Below are positions 36,692 through 44,698 of a stretch of 64,000 bases of DNA, piece after piece (position 1 is the first letter of the stretch; each line of letters begins with the position of its first letter). The notes under the pieces were generated by a model. It did not search any database. It was not told the origin of the DNA and saw only the letters and a list, made by a program, of their open reading frames with translations. This DNA is from Sphingobium indicum B90A. Its GTDB lineage: Bacteria > Pseudomonadota > Alphaproteobacteria > Sphingomonadales > Sphingomonadaceae. Where the stretch lies: positions 1,178,001 through 1,242,000 of the forward strand of contig NZ_CP013070.1 in assembly GCF_000264945.2 (NCBI RefSeq). The letters run 5' to 3'. The position numbers and the translations under genes are program-made.

Positions 36692-37893
36692 CCGAACTCG
36701 ACACCGACATCATCGTCCGCATCGCCGCCAAGGGCGATGGCATGACCGCCAATGGCCGCCATGTTCCGCTCGCCGCGCCCGGCGACCGGATCGCTGCGGA
36801 CGGCGGCATCCTGCCGGGACCGCATCATGCCGACCCGCCATGCGCGCACTTCCCGACCTGCGGCGGATGCGAGTTGCAGCATGTCGACGATGCGAGCTAC
36901 GCGGAGTTCGTGACGGCGCGCGTCGCGGGTGCCCTGGCGGGGCAGGGGGTGGAGCCGGGCATGCTCCTGCCGCCCCATATCTCCCCGCCCAAGGTCCGCC
37001 GACGCGCATCGCTGCGGGCGATCCGGCAGGGCCGGAAGGTCGTCATCGGCTTTGCGGAGTCGGGCAGCCATGTGCTGGTCGACCTGACGATGTGCGAAAT
37101 CCTCGATCCCCGGCTGTTCGCGCTGGTGGCGCCGCTGAGGAGCCTGTGCGCCCTCGTCCTGCCGGAAAAGCGCTCCGCGCATGTTCGCATGTCGCTGACC
37201 GACCAGGGCGTGGACCTTTTGCTGGAGGGCGTGCGGATCGAAGGACTTGCCGCCGATGAGGCGCTCCTGGCCTTCGCGCAGCACCATGGGCTGGCTCGGC
37301 TGACCATCGACGAAGGCGAAGGTCCGCAGACCCGCTGGGAGCCGGAGCCGGTCACGGTCAGCTTCGGCGGCGTGCCGGTCGCCTTTCCGCCCTTCGCCTT
37401 CCTTCAGGCGACGCCCGACGGCGAAGCCGCGCTGGTGCGGGAAGCAGGCGCGGCCATGCCGGCACAGGGCGCCATTGCCGACCTTTTCTGCGGCCTCGGC
37501 ACATTCGCGCTGGCCTTGGGGCAAGGGCGGCCGGTCTATGCGGCGGAAGCGGCACGCGATCTGGTCCTGTCCCTCAAATCGGCTGCCAATCGCGCGCAGC
37601 GCCGCATGGCGGCGGATCATCGCGATCTGTTCCGGCGGCCGCTGACGCCCGCGGAGATCGATCGTTTCGCGGGAATCGTCATCGATCCGCCGCGTGCCGG
37701 AGCGCGGGAACAGGTGGTGCGGCTTGCCGCATCGCGCGTGCCGGTCATCGCCTATATCTCCTGCAACCCTGCCAGTTTTGCCCGGGACGCGGCGCATCTG
37801 GTCGCTGGCGGCTACAGGCTGGAGCGGGTTCGGCCGGTGGGGCAGTTCCGCTGGTCCACCCATGTGGAACTGGTCGGCATCTTCCGGCGCTGA
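36688..37893 (+). CDS. Class I SAM-dependent RNA uridine-5-methyltransferase (TrmA/RlmD family)
   Basis: Methylates C5 of a uridine in 23S rRNA or tRNA. About 401 residues. It has a TRAM-like N-terminus, a cysteine cluster C-x5-C-x2-C (CAHFPTCGGC) with a later MCEILDP cysteine that would hold a [4Fe-4S] cluster, the SAM loop ADLFCGLGTFALAL, VIDPPRAGAREQ, and the catalytic cysteine in YISCNPASFARD. The GTG at 36688 overlaps the nnrDE stop (GTGA); longer forms read back into nnrDE are unlikely. Whether the target is U1939, U747 or tRNA U54 cannot be told. Confidence 0.9.
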   Translation: MTELDTDIIVRIAAKGDGMTANGRHVPLAAPGDRIAADGGILPGPHHADPPCAHFPTCGGCELQHVDDASYAEFVTARVAGALAGQGVEPGMLLPPHISPPKVRRRASLRAIRQGRKVVIGFAESGSHVLVDLTMCEILDPRLFALVAPLRSLCALVLPEKRSAHVRMSLTDQGVDLLLEGVRIEGLAADEALLAFAQHHGLARLTIDEGEGPQTRWEPEPVTVSFGGVPVAFPPFAFLQATPDGEAALVREAGAAMPAQGAIADLFCGLGTFALALGQGRPVYAAEAARDLVLSLKSAANRAQRRMAADHRDLFRRPLTPAEIDRFAGIVIDPPRAGAREQVVRLAASRVPVIAYISCNPASFARDAAHLVAGGYRLERVRPVGQFRWSTHVELVGIFRR

Positions 37894-37902
37894 GCGCATT
37901 AG

Positions 37903-37932
37903 CCCCTCGCCGCGGGGGAGTGCGGCGAGGGG
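37903..37932. terminator. Hairpin between convergent methyltransferase and decarboxylase genes
   Basis: An 11-bp stem CCCCTCGCCGC/GCGGCGAGGGG with an 8-base loop in the 74-bp convergent gap, followed by a second small hairpin (CTCCCC/GGGGAG). No T-run follows, so it may be a repeat-derived barrier rather than a classic terminator. Confidence 0.55.
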
Positions 37933-37967
37933 CCTTGCATCCTCTCCCCAAGGGGAGGCCTGAGCCT

Positions 37968-39161
37968 CTACCCTAGCTTGATGACAGTGGCGCGACGGCG
38001 GACCGGGACGGCGTCGACATAGAGGCTGGCCATCGGCTCATCCTCCACTTCGACGACAGCTTCGGACGTGAAGCCGTTGAAGCCGGTGCGCATCGCAGCG
38101 CCATAGGCGCCCAGCATGCCGATCTCTATATAGTCGCCCGCCTGCACGTCGTCCGGCAGCATGAAGGGGCCGACCATATGGTCCATGTCGTCGCAGGTGG
38201 GGCCATAGAAGGAGAAGCCGGTCAGTTCCGCCTCGCTCTCTTCCTCCCGCAGCAGGGCCACGGGGAAACGCCAGCCGATATGCGCCGCGTCGAACAGCGC
38301 GCCATAGGCGCCGTCGTTGATGTAGAGTTCGGTGCCGCGACGGCGTTCGACGCGCACGACGACCGAGCTATATTCGGCGGAAAGGGCACGGCCAGGCTCG
38401 CACCACAGTTCAGCCGAATAGCTGATCGGCAGGCTTTCGAAACCGCGGTGGATCGCGTCGAAATAATTTTCGAGCGCGACCGGCTCCATGCCTGGATAGA
38501 TGGACGGAAAGCCGCCGCCGACATCGATGATGTCGACCGTGACGGCCGCATCGACGATGGCTGCGCGGACGCGCTCTATGGCGTCGCTATAGGCCTGGGG
38601 CGACATGGCCTGGCTGCCGACATGGAAGCAGATGCCCAGCGCGTCGGCAGCCTGGCGGGTCGCCATCAGCAGTTCGCGGGTTTCGCCCAGTTCCGCGCCG
38701 AATTTGGAGGCGAGGCTGAGTTCCGAATGTTCGGACGACACGCGCAGGCGGACGCACAGTTCCAGGTCCGTCGCGTCGTTGGTGGCGCGCATGATCTTGG
38801 CCAGCTCGTCCATCGAATCGAGCGAGAAGGTACGCACGCCGTGGACATGATAGGCTTCCGCGACGGCTTCCTCGGCCTTGACCGGGTGCATGAAGCAGAG
38901 CTTCGCCTCATTCCCCAGCGTCTCCGCGACAAGGCGCACTTCCGCGATGGACGCCACGTCGAAATGCGTGACTCCGCAAGCGAACAGGGTGCGGATCAGA
39001 TCGGGAGACGGATTCGCTTTGACCGCATAGAGCGAGCGCCCCGGAAACTTCTCGGAAAAGAAGCGGGCGGCCCGGGCCGCAGCCTGGGGTCGAACAAGCG
39101 TTACCGGAGCTGCCGGTTTGAGGGTGGTCGCTACCCCCAGCGCGCTATGATGCTTGTGCAA
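37968..39161 (-). CDS. Ornithine decarboxylase-like type III PLP enzyme
   Basis: Decarboxylates ornithine (possibly also lysine) to putrescine (or cadaverine). The protein is 397 residues, an alanine-racemase-fold PLP enzyme of the eukaryotic ODC type. The Schiff-base lysine is Lys48 in LYAVKANPSPDLI; FHVGSQ, the DVGGGFP loop, WCEPGRAL and the second-subunit catalytic cysteine in GPTCDDMDHM follow. The start is TTG at 39161, nine bases after GGAGG. The leader can pair over that GGAGG (see leader feature). It is the last of three polyamine genes on this strand. Confidence 0.92.
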   Translation of the reverse strand: MHKHHSALGVATTLKPAAPVTLVRPQAAARAARFFSEKFPGRSLYAVKANPSPDLIRTLFACGVTHFDVASIAEVRLVAETLGNEAKLCFMHPVKAEEAVAEAYHVHGVRTFSLDSMDELAKIMRATNDATDLELCVRLRVSSEHSELSLASKFGAELGETRELLMATRQAADALGICFHVGSQAMSPQAYSDAIERVRAAIVDAAVTVDIIDVGGGFPSIYPGMEPVALENYFDAIHRGFESLPISYSAELWCEPGRALSAEYSSVVVRVERRRGTELYINDGAYGALFDAAHIGWRFPVALLREEESEAELTGFSFYGPTCDDMDHMVGPFMLPDDVQAGDYIEIGMLGAYGAAMRTGFNGFTSEAVVEVEDEPMASLYVDAVPVRRRATVIKLG

Positions 39162-39230
39162 CTCAAGGGACCTCCAGGGTAGTCGTTGGCAAAGAAGCTG
39201 CCTTGCGGTGGAAGTCCCATGGGGCAGCGG
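39162..39230 (-). promoter_or_regulatory. speF-like leader RNA hiding the ODC ribosome binding site
   Basis: On the minus strand GGGACUUCC (39210-39218) pairs over nine positions (one G-U) with GGAGGUCCC (39167-39175), which contains the Shine-Dalgarno GGAGG of the decarboxylase gene. An inner GGCA/UGCC hairpin (39188-39202) sits in the loop. A structured RNA called the speF motif is known upstream of such genes in alphaproteobacteria; location, length and the sequestered RBS fit, but the match was not computed. Confidence 0.6.
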
Positions 39231-39236
39231 AAGGGC

Positions 39237-39265
39237 GATATATGCGGCGGGGGTCCCCCTGTAAA
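39237..39265 (-). promoter_or_regulatory. Putative sigma-70 promoter of the ornithine decarboxylase gene
   Basis: Minus strand TTTACA (39260-39265), a 17-bp spacer and TATATC (39237-39242). The predicted start near 39230 leaves a leader of about 70 nt that exactly covers the helix described for the leader RNA. Confidence 0.55.
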
Positions 39266-39309
39266 GCGCGTCCGTAAATTTTGTTGCGCTTGCCGCTATG
39301 AAATGTGCG

Positions 39310-40482
39310 TCAGGAGAGGCGGGACTTGAAATCCTCGTAGGAAAACTGGCGGATTTGCTGGAGTTCGTCGGTTTCCGGGTTCCACAGCCAGATGGACGGC
39401 AGGGGCACGCCGTTGAATGTATTGGTCTTTACCATCGAATAATGGGCCTGGTCGAGGAAGGCGATCCGCCGTCCCGGAGTCGCGCCGCCGGGGACTCGAT
39501 AGTCGCCGATGATGTCCCCTGCCAGGCAGGACGGGCCACCGAGTCGGGTGAGCTGGCCTTCCATTTCCTCATGCAGCATGGCGGGGCGGTAGGGGGCCTC
39601 TATGACGTCGGGCATGTGGCAGGTGGCGGAGATGTCGGTGATCGCGACGGGCATGCCGTTGTCGATGACGTCCAGGATTTCGCCGATCAATATGCCGGCG
39701 TCCAGAGCCATGGCTTCGCCCGGTTCGATATAGAGTTCCAGGCCCGTCTGCGCTTTGATCCGCTGGAGGAAGGCGATCAGCAGGTCGGTCTGGTAATCGG
39801 CGCGGGTGACATGGTGGCCGCCGCCGAAGTTCAGCCATTTGAGACCGCCGACATGCGGCATGACGCGGGATTCGATGGCGGCCCAGGTGCGTTCCAGCGG
39901 CAGGAAATCCTGTTCGCACAGATTATGGACGTGCAGGCCGTCGACGCCCGCCAGATGTTCGGGGCGCAACTGGTCGATGGGGAAGCCCAGGCGGCTGTGG
40001 GGCTGGGAGGGGTCGTATTTGGGGACTTCGCCCTCCGCGTGGAGGGGGTTTATGCGCAGGCCGATGTCGAAGTTCACACCGTTGTTGCGAGCATTTTCGA
40101 TGACCGGGCGCAGGCGGGCGATCTGGCCGGGGCTGTTGAAGATCACATGGTCGGAAATCTTCAGGATTTCGGCCAGATCCTCTGCCTTGTAGGCGGCGCA
40201 ATAGGTGGCGATCTCGCCCCGATATTCCTCATGGGCGAGGCGGGCTTCGTAGATGCCGGAGGCGCAGACGCCGTCGAGATATTCCGCGATGACGGGGCCG
40301 AGGGACCACATGGAAAAGGCCTTGAGCGCGCCCAGCACCTTGATGCCCGCGCGGTCGCCTATGTCGCGCAGGAGCGACAGGTTGCGGCGCACCGCAGCCT
40401 CGTCCACCACGAAGGCGGGCGAGGGGACGCGGTTGAGGTCGAAGCGGGCGAAGGCGGCGGGGTCGCCGGCTTTGGTTTCCAT
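39310..40482 (-). CDS. nspC: Carboxynorspermidine/carboxyspermidine decarboxylase
   Basis: Decarboxylates carboxyspermidine to spermidine (or the nor-analogue). About 390 residues, alanine-racemase-fold PLP enzyme. Features are RVPSPAFVVDEAAVRRNL at the start, the PLP lysine in VLGALKAFSMW, WLNFGGGHH, EPGEAMALDAG, and the C-terminal SCLAGDIIGDY. The ATG at 40482 is chosen (GGA six bases upstream); the frame runs further back through a repeat element to 40695 but that is not coding. Downstream of the carboxyspermidine dehydrogenase gene in the same orientation. Confidence 0.92.
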   Translation of the reverse strand: METKAGDPAAFARFDLNRVPSPAFVVDEAAVRRNLSLLRDIGDRAGIKVLGALKAFSMWSLGPVIAEYLDGVCASGIYEARLAHEEYRGEIATYCAAYKAEDLAEILKISDHVIFNSPGQIARLRPVIENARNNGVNFDIGLRINPLHAEGEVPKYDPSQPHSRLGFPIDQLRPEHLAGVDGLHVHNLCEQDFLPLERTWAAIESRVMPHVGGLKWLNFGGGHHVTRADYQTDLLIAFLQRIKAQTGLELYIEPGEAMALDAGILIGEILDVIDNGMPVAITDISATCHMPDVIEAPYRPAMLHEEMEGQLTRLGGPSCLAGDIIGDYRVPGGATPGRRIAFLDQAHYSMVKTNTFNGVPLPSIWLWNPETDELQQIRQFSYEDFKSRLS

Positions 40483-40500
40483 GGGCATTCCATTCGATGC

Positions 40501-40568
40501 CGTGTTCCTGCGTAGGCAGGAACCCAGTTCAGACGGCGGGACTGGGCTCCTGCCTTCGCAGGAGCACG
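40501..40568. repeat. Paired inverted repeat, family C
   Basis: Two arms (about 40502-40530 and 40541-40567) in opposite orientation, each with TTCCTGCG and GGCAGGA cores. The outermost bases CGTG...CACG also pair. It lies between the dehydrogenase and decarboxylase genes and would form a hairpin within their transcript. Confidence 0.75.
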
Positions 40569-40574
40569 TGGCTT

Positions 40575-41780
40575 TTAAAAGTCCAGCGGCGCTTCGAGTT
40601 CCTTTACCTGCCAGGGCAGGCCGTGCTTGTTCAGCATGTCCATGAAGGGGTCGGGATCGAACTGTTCGATGTTGAACACGCCCTCCCCCTTCCACGCGCC
40701 CGTCAGCATCAGCGCGGCGCCGATCATCGCCGGGACGCCGGTGGTGTAGCTGACAGCCTGGTTGCCGGTTTCGGCATAGGCGTCCTCATGGTCGCAGACA
40801 TTATAGACATAGACGGTCTTCTGCTGGCCGTCCTTCTGGCCGGTGGCGATGTCGCCGATATTGGTCTTGCCCCTAGTGGTCGGACCCAGGCTGGACGGTT
40901 CGGGCAGCACGGCCTTCAGGAACTGGAGCGGGATGATTTCCTGGCCGTTGTAGATGACCGGATCGATGCGGGTCATGCCGACATTCTGGAGCACCTCCAG
41001 ATGCTTCAGATAGGCGTCGCCGAAGGTCATCCAGAAGCGGATACGCTTGATTTCCGGGTAGAATTTCGCGAGCGATTCCAGTTCCTCATGATACATGAGG
41101 TACATGTTCTTTTCGCCCACCTGGTCGAAGTCGAACGGCTGCTTGTGCTTGAGCGCCGGGCCTTCGACCCATTTGCCGCCTTCCCAGTGGCGCGAGGGGG
41201 CGGTGACTTCGCGGATGTTGATTTCCGGGTTGAAGTTGGTGGCGAAATGCTGGCCATGGTCGCCGCCATTGCAGTCGAGAATGTCGAGCGTGTCGATCCG
41301 GTCGAGCAGATGCTTTTTGATATAGCTGGCGAAGACGCTGGTGACGCCGGGGTCGAAGCCTGAACCCAGCAGCGCCATGATCCCGGCTTCCTTGAAGCGG
41401 TCCTGATAGGCCCATTGCCAGCTATATTCGAACTTCGCCGTGTCGCGGGGTTCGTAATTGGCGGTGTCGAGATAATCTGTTTTGGTCGCCAGGCAGGCGT
41501 CCATGATCGCCAGATCCTGATAGGGCAAAGCGAGGTTCACGACCAGCTTCGGCTGGACCCGTTCGATGAGGGCGACGGTTTCGGCGACATTGTCCGCGTC
41601 CACCTGCGCCACGTCGATGGTGACGCCGGTGCGGGCCTTCACCGATTCGGCCACTTTCTCGCAGGAGACGATGCGGCGGCTGGCGAGGGTGATATGGCTG
41701 AAAATATCGGGGTTTTGGGCCATCTTGTGAACCGCGACAGAACCCACGCCGCCCGCGCCAATGACCAGAACCTTGCTCAA
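40575..41780 (-). CDS. Carboxy(nor)spermidine dehydrogenase (saccharopine dehydrogenase family)
   Basis: NADPH-dependent reductive condensation of putrescine (or diaminopropane) with aspartate semialdehyde. About 401 residues. The Rossmann motif VLVIGAGGVGSVAVHKMAQN is at the start; YLDTANYEPRD, LLGSGFDPGVTSVFASYI and LDCNGGDHG are characteristic of this branch rather than of lysine-pathway saccharopine dehydrogenases. The likely start is TTG at 41780, eight bases after GGAG. First gene of the three-gene polyamine set. A possible promoter is TTGCGC-16-TATATG just upstream. Confidence 0.9.
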   Translation of the reverse strand: MSKVLVIGAGGVGSVAVHKMAQNPDIFSHITLASRRIVSCEKVAESVKARTGVTIDVAQVDADNVAETVALIERVQPKLVVNLALPYQDLAIMDACLATKTDYLDTANYEPRDTAKFEYSWQWAYQDRFKEAGIMALLGSGFDPGVTSVFASYIKKHLLDRIDTLDILDCNGGDHGQHFATNFNPEINIREVTAPSRHWEGGKWVEGPALKHKQPFDFDQVGEKNMYLMYHEELESLAKFYPEIKRIRFWMTFGDAYLKHLEVLQNVGMTRIDPVIYNGQEIIPLQFLKAVLPEPSSLGPTTRGKTNIGDIATGQKDGQQKTVYVYNVCDHEDAYAETGNQAVSYTTGVPAMIGAALMLTGAWKGEGVFNIEQFDPDPFMDMLNKHGLPWQVKELEAPLDF

Positions 41781-41825
41781 TTCAACTGCTCCATCGCTGT
41801 GCCGCGCCTCAGGCGCGAAAGCGCC

Positions 41826-41853
41826 CATATAGGGACTGTGCGTGACAGCGCAA
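41826..41853 (-). promoter_or_regulatory. Possible promoter of the carboxyspermidine dehydrogenase gene
   Basis: Minus strand TTGCGC (41848-41853), 16 bp, TATATG (41826-41831), about 45 bases before the TTG start. A GGCGC/GCGCC hairpin lies in the leader. Matches to consensus are only moderate. Confidence 0.35.
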
Positions 41854-41891
41854 AGTCGGAGGTTGGGGGGGAGGGGTGATCGACCCTTCTA

Positions 41892-41996
41892 CCGTTCGCG
41901 CTGAGCCTGTCGGTGCTTCCTGAGCGGCTGCCTTTGAGGGGGTTTTTGTTCTGAAAGGAAGAAGTGAAGGGCTTCGACAAGCTCAGCCCGAATGGG
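41892..41996. repeat. Paired inverted repeat, family B (imperfect), and surrounding gap
   Basis: Arms at 41892-41913 and about 41969-41996 share the family core CTGAGC(C/T)TGTCG in opposite orientation. The whole gene-free stretch 41781-42175 also contains, at 42003-42014 and 42021-42032, two identical 12-base direct repeats TTTTGTGACGGT with 18-bp period. I see no gene in it. Confidence 0.65.
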
Positions 41997-42175
41997 GGTG
42001 GGTTTTGTGACGGTGGGGCTTTTTGTGACGGTAGCCGATTTGAGGATGCTCCTGACCACGGCTCATCTTCTCATCGGCATGGGGACGGTATATCAAGGGA
42101 AGCATCGCGGCGTGGGCATGGGGGGCGATGGAGAGGACATTGCTTTTCCGGCCTTGATCACAGGGGGGAATGGAG

Positions 42176-42961
42176 ATGGCGACAATCAGCGATGAGGCCT
42201 TGCGGCAGCGGGGCTTTCCGGATGCCGAGCGCAATTTTTTCCGCGTCATGGCGGTCGTGATGGCGACGGTCATCGTCGCTGGCTTCGCGCTCAACCTGGC
42301 GATGGGGCGATCGACCTTCGCCGTGCCGGTCGTCTATCATGTCCATGCCTTGGTCTTTTTCGGCTGGGTGGCGCTCTATGTCGCGCAGAACTGGCTGATC
42401 GCGGGCAATCATGTCGCGCTGCACCGGAAGCTGGGCCTGCTGGCCTATGGCTGGGTTCCGGTGATGGTGGTGCTGGGCTTCGCCATCATGTTGACGTCAC
42501 TGCGCCGGACGGGCGGGCCCTTCTTCTTCGACCAGAGCGAGTTTCTGTTCAGCAATTCGCTGCTGCTGCTGCTTTTCGGCGCGATGGCGATGACCGCATT
42601 GCGCCGCCGCCGCCACATGGGCTGGCACCGCCGGTTGATGATGACGGCCATGGCCATCCTGACCGGACCGGGACTGGGGCGGTTGCTGCCCATGCCGCTG
42701 TTCATTCCCCATGCCTGGCGGATCGGGATATTGGCGACGCTGATCTTCCCGGTGATCGGCATGATCGCCGACAAGCGGCGGCATGGCCATGTCCATGCGG
42801 CCTGGTTCTGGGGCGTGGGAGCGATCGTCCTGACGCAACTCGTCGCCGATCTCATCGCCTATAGCGGTTTCGGGATCGGCATCACCCACGCCTTGCTGGA
42901 AGGGACGCCCGGAAGCGCGCGGCCCATCCACGCCTTCCTTCCTCCGGCTTTCGGTTCCTGA
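42176..42961 (+). CDS. Integral membrane protein of unknown function
   Basis: About 261 residues with six to seven hydrophobic segments: FFRVMAVVMATVIVAGFAL (about 22-45), a second at ALVFFGWVALYVAQNW, then VPVMVVLGFAIML, LLLLLFGAMAM, ILATLIFPVIGMI and a last one at WGVGAIVLTQLVADLIA. Several histidines sit near membrane faces (VYHVHAL, NHVALHRKLGLL, WHRRLMM), as in heme or quinone-binding families, but no family is recognised. The ATG at 42176 has GGGGGG seven bases upstream; 42170 is the alternative. Convergent with the ligase gene. Confidence 0.75.
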   Translation: MATISDEALRQRGFPDAERNFFRVMAVVMATVIVAGFALNLAMGRSTFAVPVVYHVHALVFFGWVALYVAQNWLIAGNHVALHRKLGLLAYGWVPVMVVLGFAIMLTSLRRTGGPFFFDQSEFLFSNSLLLLLFGAMAMTALRRRRHMGWHRRLMMTAMAILTGPGLGRLLPMPLFIPHAWRIGILATLIFPVIGMIADKRRHGHVHAAWFWGVGAIVLTQLVADLIAYSGFGIGITHALLEGTPGSARPIHAFLPPAFGS

Positions 42962-42976
42962 CGGCGGGGCGAGCGG

Positions 42977-44560
42977 TCAGATCAGGAACCGCCTGAGGCC
43001 GGCGATGCTGTCCGCTTCATGCGCCGGCTTGTCGCGGCGGATGCGGGATATGCGGGGAAAGCGCATGGCGAGGCCGGACTTGTGCCGCCTGCTTTCGTGG
43101 ATGCTGTCGAAGGCGACCTCCAGCACCAGCGACTTTTCCACCTCCCGCACCGGGCCGAAACGGTTGACCGTGTTGGTCCGCACGAAGCGGTCGAGCCATT
43201 TCAGTTCCTCGTCGGTGAAGCCGCTATACGCCTTTCCCACGGGCAGCAGTTCGCCCTCCTCCGTCCAGCAGCCGAAGGTGTAGTCGGAATAGAAGGATGA
43301 GCGTTTGCCGTGGCCGCGCTGCGCGTACATCATCACGCAGTCGGCGGTCAGCGGGTCGCGTTTCCATTTATACCAGAGCGCGGCCTTTCGCCCCGCGACA
43401 TAGGGGCTGTCGCGGCGTTTGAGCATCACGCCCTCTATGGCGGCGTCGCGGGCGCCTGCGCGGATGTCGGCGAGTGCGTGGAAATCGGGCGCTTCGATCA
43501 GGGCGGACAGATCGAAGCGGTGCGGGTCGAGTTGCGGGACGATGCTTTCCAGCCGGGCGCGGCGTTGTTCCCACGGCAGCGGGCGGAGGTCTTCGTCGGC
43601 GTCCAGCAATATGTCGTAGAGGCGGACGAAGGCGGGATAGTCGTCCATCATCTTCGCCGTCACCGCCTTGCGGCCCAGCCGTTGCTGGAGGGCGTTGAAG
43701 CTGGCCGCTTCGCCTCCCTGGAATTCGCCCTTCACCAGCAGTTCGCCGTCAAGGACGGCATGATGGCGCAGCGCCTGCGCTATGTCGGGGAAGCTGCCGG
43801 TGATGTCGTCCCCGGCGCGGCTGTAGAGGCGGGTTTCGCCGGGCGTGCCGACGATCTGGACGCGGATGCCGTCCCATTTCCATTCGGCGGCATAGTCGGT
43901 GAGGTCGACGCTTTCCGCCTCCAGCGGGTGGGCGAGCATGAAGGGGCGGAAGAAGGGCGTGCCCGCCGGGTCGGGACGCTCCGCCTTCCCCTCTGCCCAT
44001 TGGAAGAGGGCGGCATAGGGCGGGGCGAGGGCGTGCCAGCATTCCTCCACATCGTCGACGTCGAGGTTGAAGGCCTGCGCGAAGCCGGTCTTGGCGAGGC
44101 GGGCGGAGATGCCGACGCGCAGGCCGCCGGTCGCCAGCTTGAGCAGGGCGAAGCGGCCGGAGGCATCGAGATGATCCATCATCCGGGCGAGGATCGCGGG
44201 GGCGGCGGCGCGGCTGGTGGCGTGGAGCCGGTCTATGATGGCGGAGAGGGTGAGGGAGCCGTCGTCGACCTCCGGCGGCTGGTCTTCGGCCTTGGGCCAG
44301 AGCAGGGCGACGGTTTCGGCCAGGTCGCCGACATAGTCGCGGCTCATTTCGAACAGGACGGGGTCGACGCGGGCGCGGGTCATTTCGGCGATGGTGGAAG
44401 CCTTGACCGCCTTCAGGTCCAGATTGCCGGTGAGGGCGGCGAGCGCCCAGCCCCGGTCGGGGTCGGGGGCGCTGCGCATATAGGCGGCAATGAGGTCCAG
44501 CTTGCCGTTGCGGGAGCGGGTGTAGACCAGGCCGTCGAGGAGTTGGGAGAAGGCGCGCAT
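42977..44560 (-). CDS. ATP-dependent DNA ligase (cluster-associated type)
   Basis: Seals nicks using ATP. The protein is 527 residues: an N-terminal DNA-binding domain (about 1-205), the adenylation domain with the lysine nucleophile Lys228 in EWKWDGIRVQ, LDGELLV, an EGVMLKRRDSPY motif and the KWKRDPLTAD motif, then an OB domain. This is the bacterial ATP-ligase that occurs with a metallo-beta-lactamase exonuclease, an Lhr helicase and a PdeM phosphoesterase. Here the exonuclease is next door but the other two are not in the window. It is separate from the NAD-dependent replicative ligase. Confidence 0.92.
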   Translation of the reverse strand: MRAFSQLLDGLVYTRSRNGKLDLIAAYMRSAPDPDRGWALAALTGNLDLKAVKASTIAEMTRARVDPVLFEMSRDYVGDLAETVALLWPKAEDQPPEVDDGSLTLSAIIDRLHATSRAAAPAILARMMDHLDASGRFALLKLATGGLRVGISARLAKTGFAQAFNLDVDDVEECWHALAPPYAALFQWAEGKAERPDPAGTPFFRPFMLAHPLEAESVDLTDYAAEWKWDGIRVQIVGTPGETRLYSRAGDDITGSFPDIAQALRHHAVLDGELLVKGEFQGGEAASFNALQQRLGRKAVTAKMMDDYPAFVRLYDILLDADEDLRPLPWEQRRARLESIVPQLDPHRFDLSALIEAPDFHALADIRAGARDAAIEGVMLKRRDSPYVAGRKAALWYKWKRDPLTADCVMMYAQRGHGKRSSFYSDYTFGCWTEEGELLPVGKAYSGFTDEELKWLDRFVRTNTVNRFGPVREVEKSLVLEVAFDSIHESRRHKSGLAMRFPRISRIRRDKPAHEADSIAGLRRFLI

Positions 44561-44574
44561 TTCAATCCCGACCC

Positions 44575-44678
44575 CCGTTCGTTTCGAGCGCAGTCGAGAA
44601 ACGAGGCAGGACCGAGTTCAGCGACGCCAAATGGTATGTGCGTGCTATCCGTTTCTCGACTGCGCTCGAAACGAACGG
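44575..44678. repeat. Paired inverted repeat, family A (perfect 29-bp arms)
   Basis: Arms 44575-44603 and 44650-44678 are exact reverse complements (core CGTTTCGAGCGCAGTCGAG). The 46-bp spacer has no ORF. It lies between the exonuclease and ligase genes, 20 bases downstream of the former, and would form a long hairpin in their transcript. A close relative is at 52812-52885. Confidence 0.85.
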
Positions 44679-44698
44679 ATGTGGTGCGGTGGGGACCA

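Noticed and set aside
40489-40695. N-terminal extension of the nspC frame
   Set aside because: It would translate the family C repeat and the end of the upstream gene out of frame, and the family N-terminus begins at 40482.
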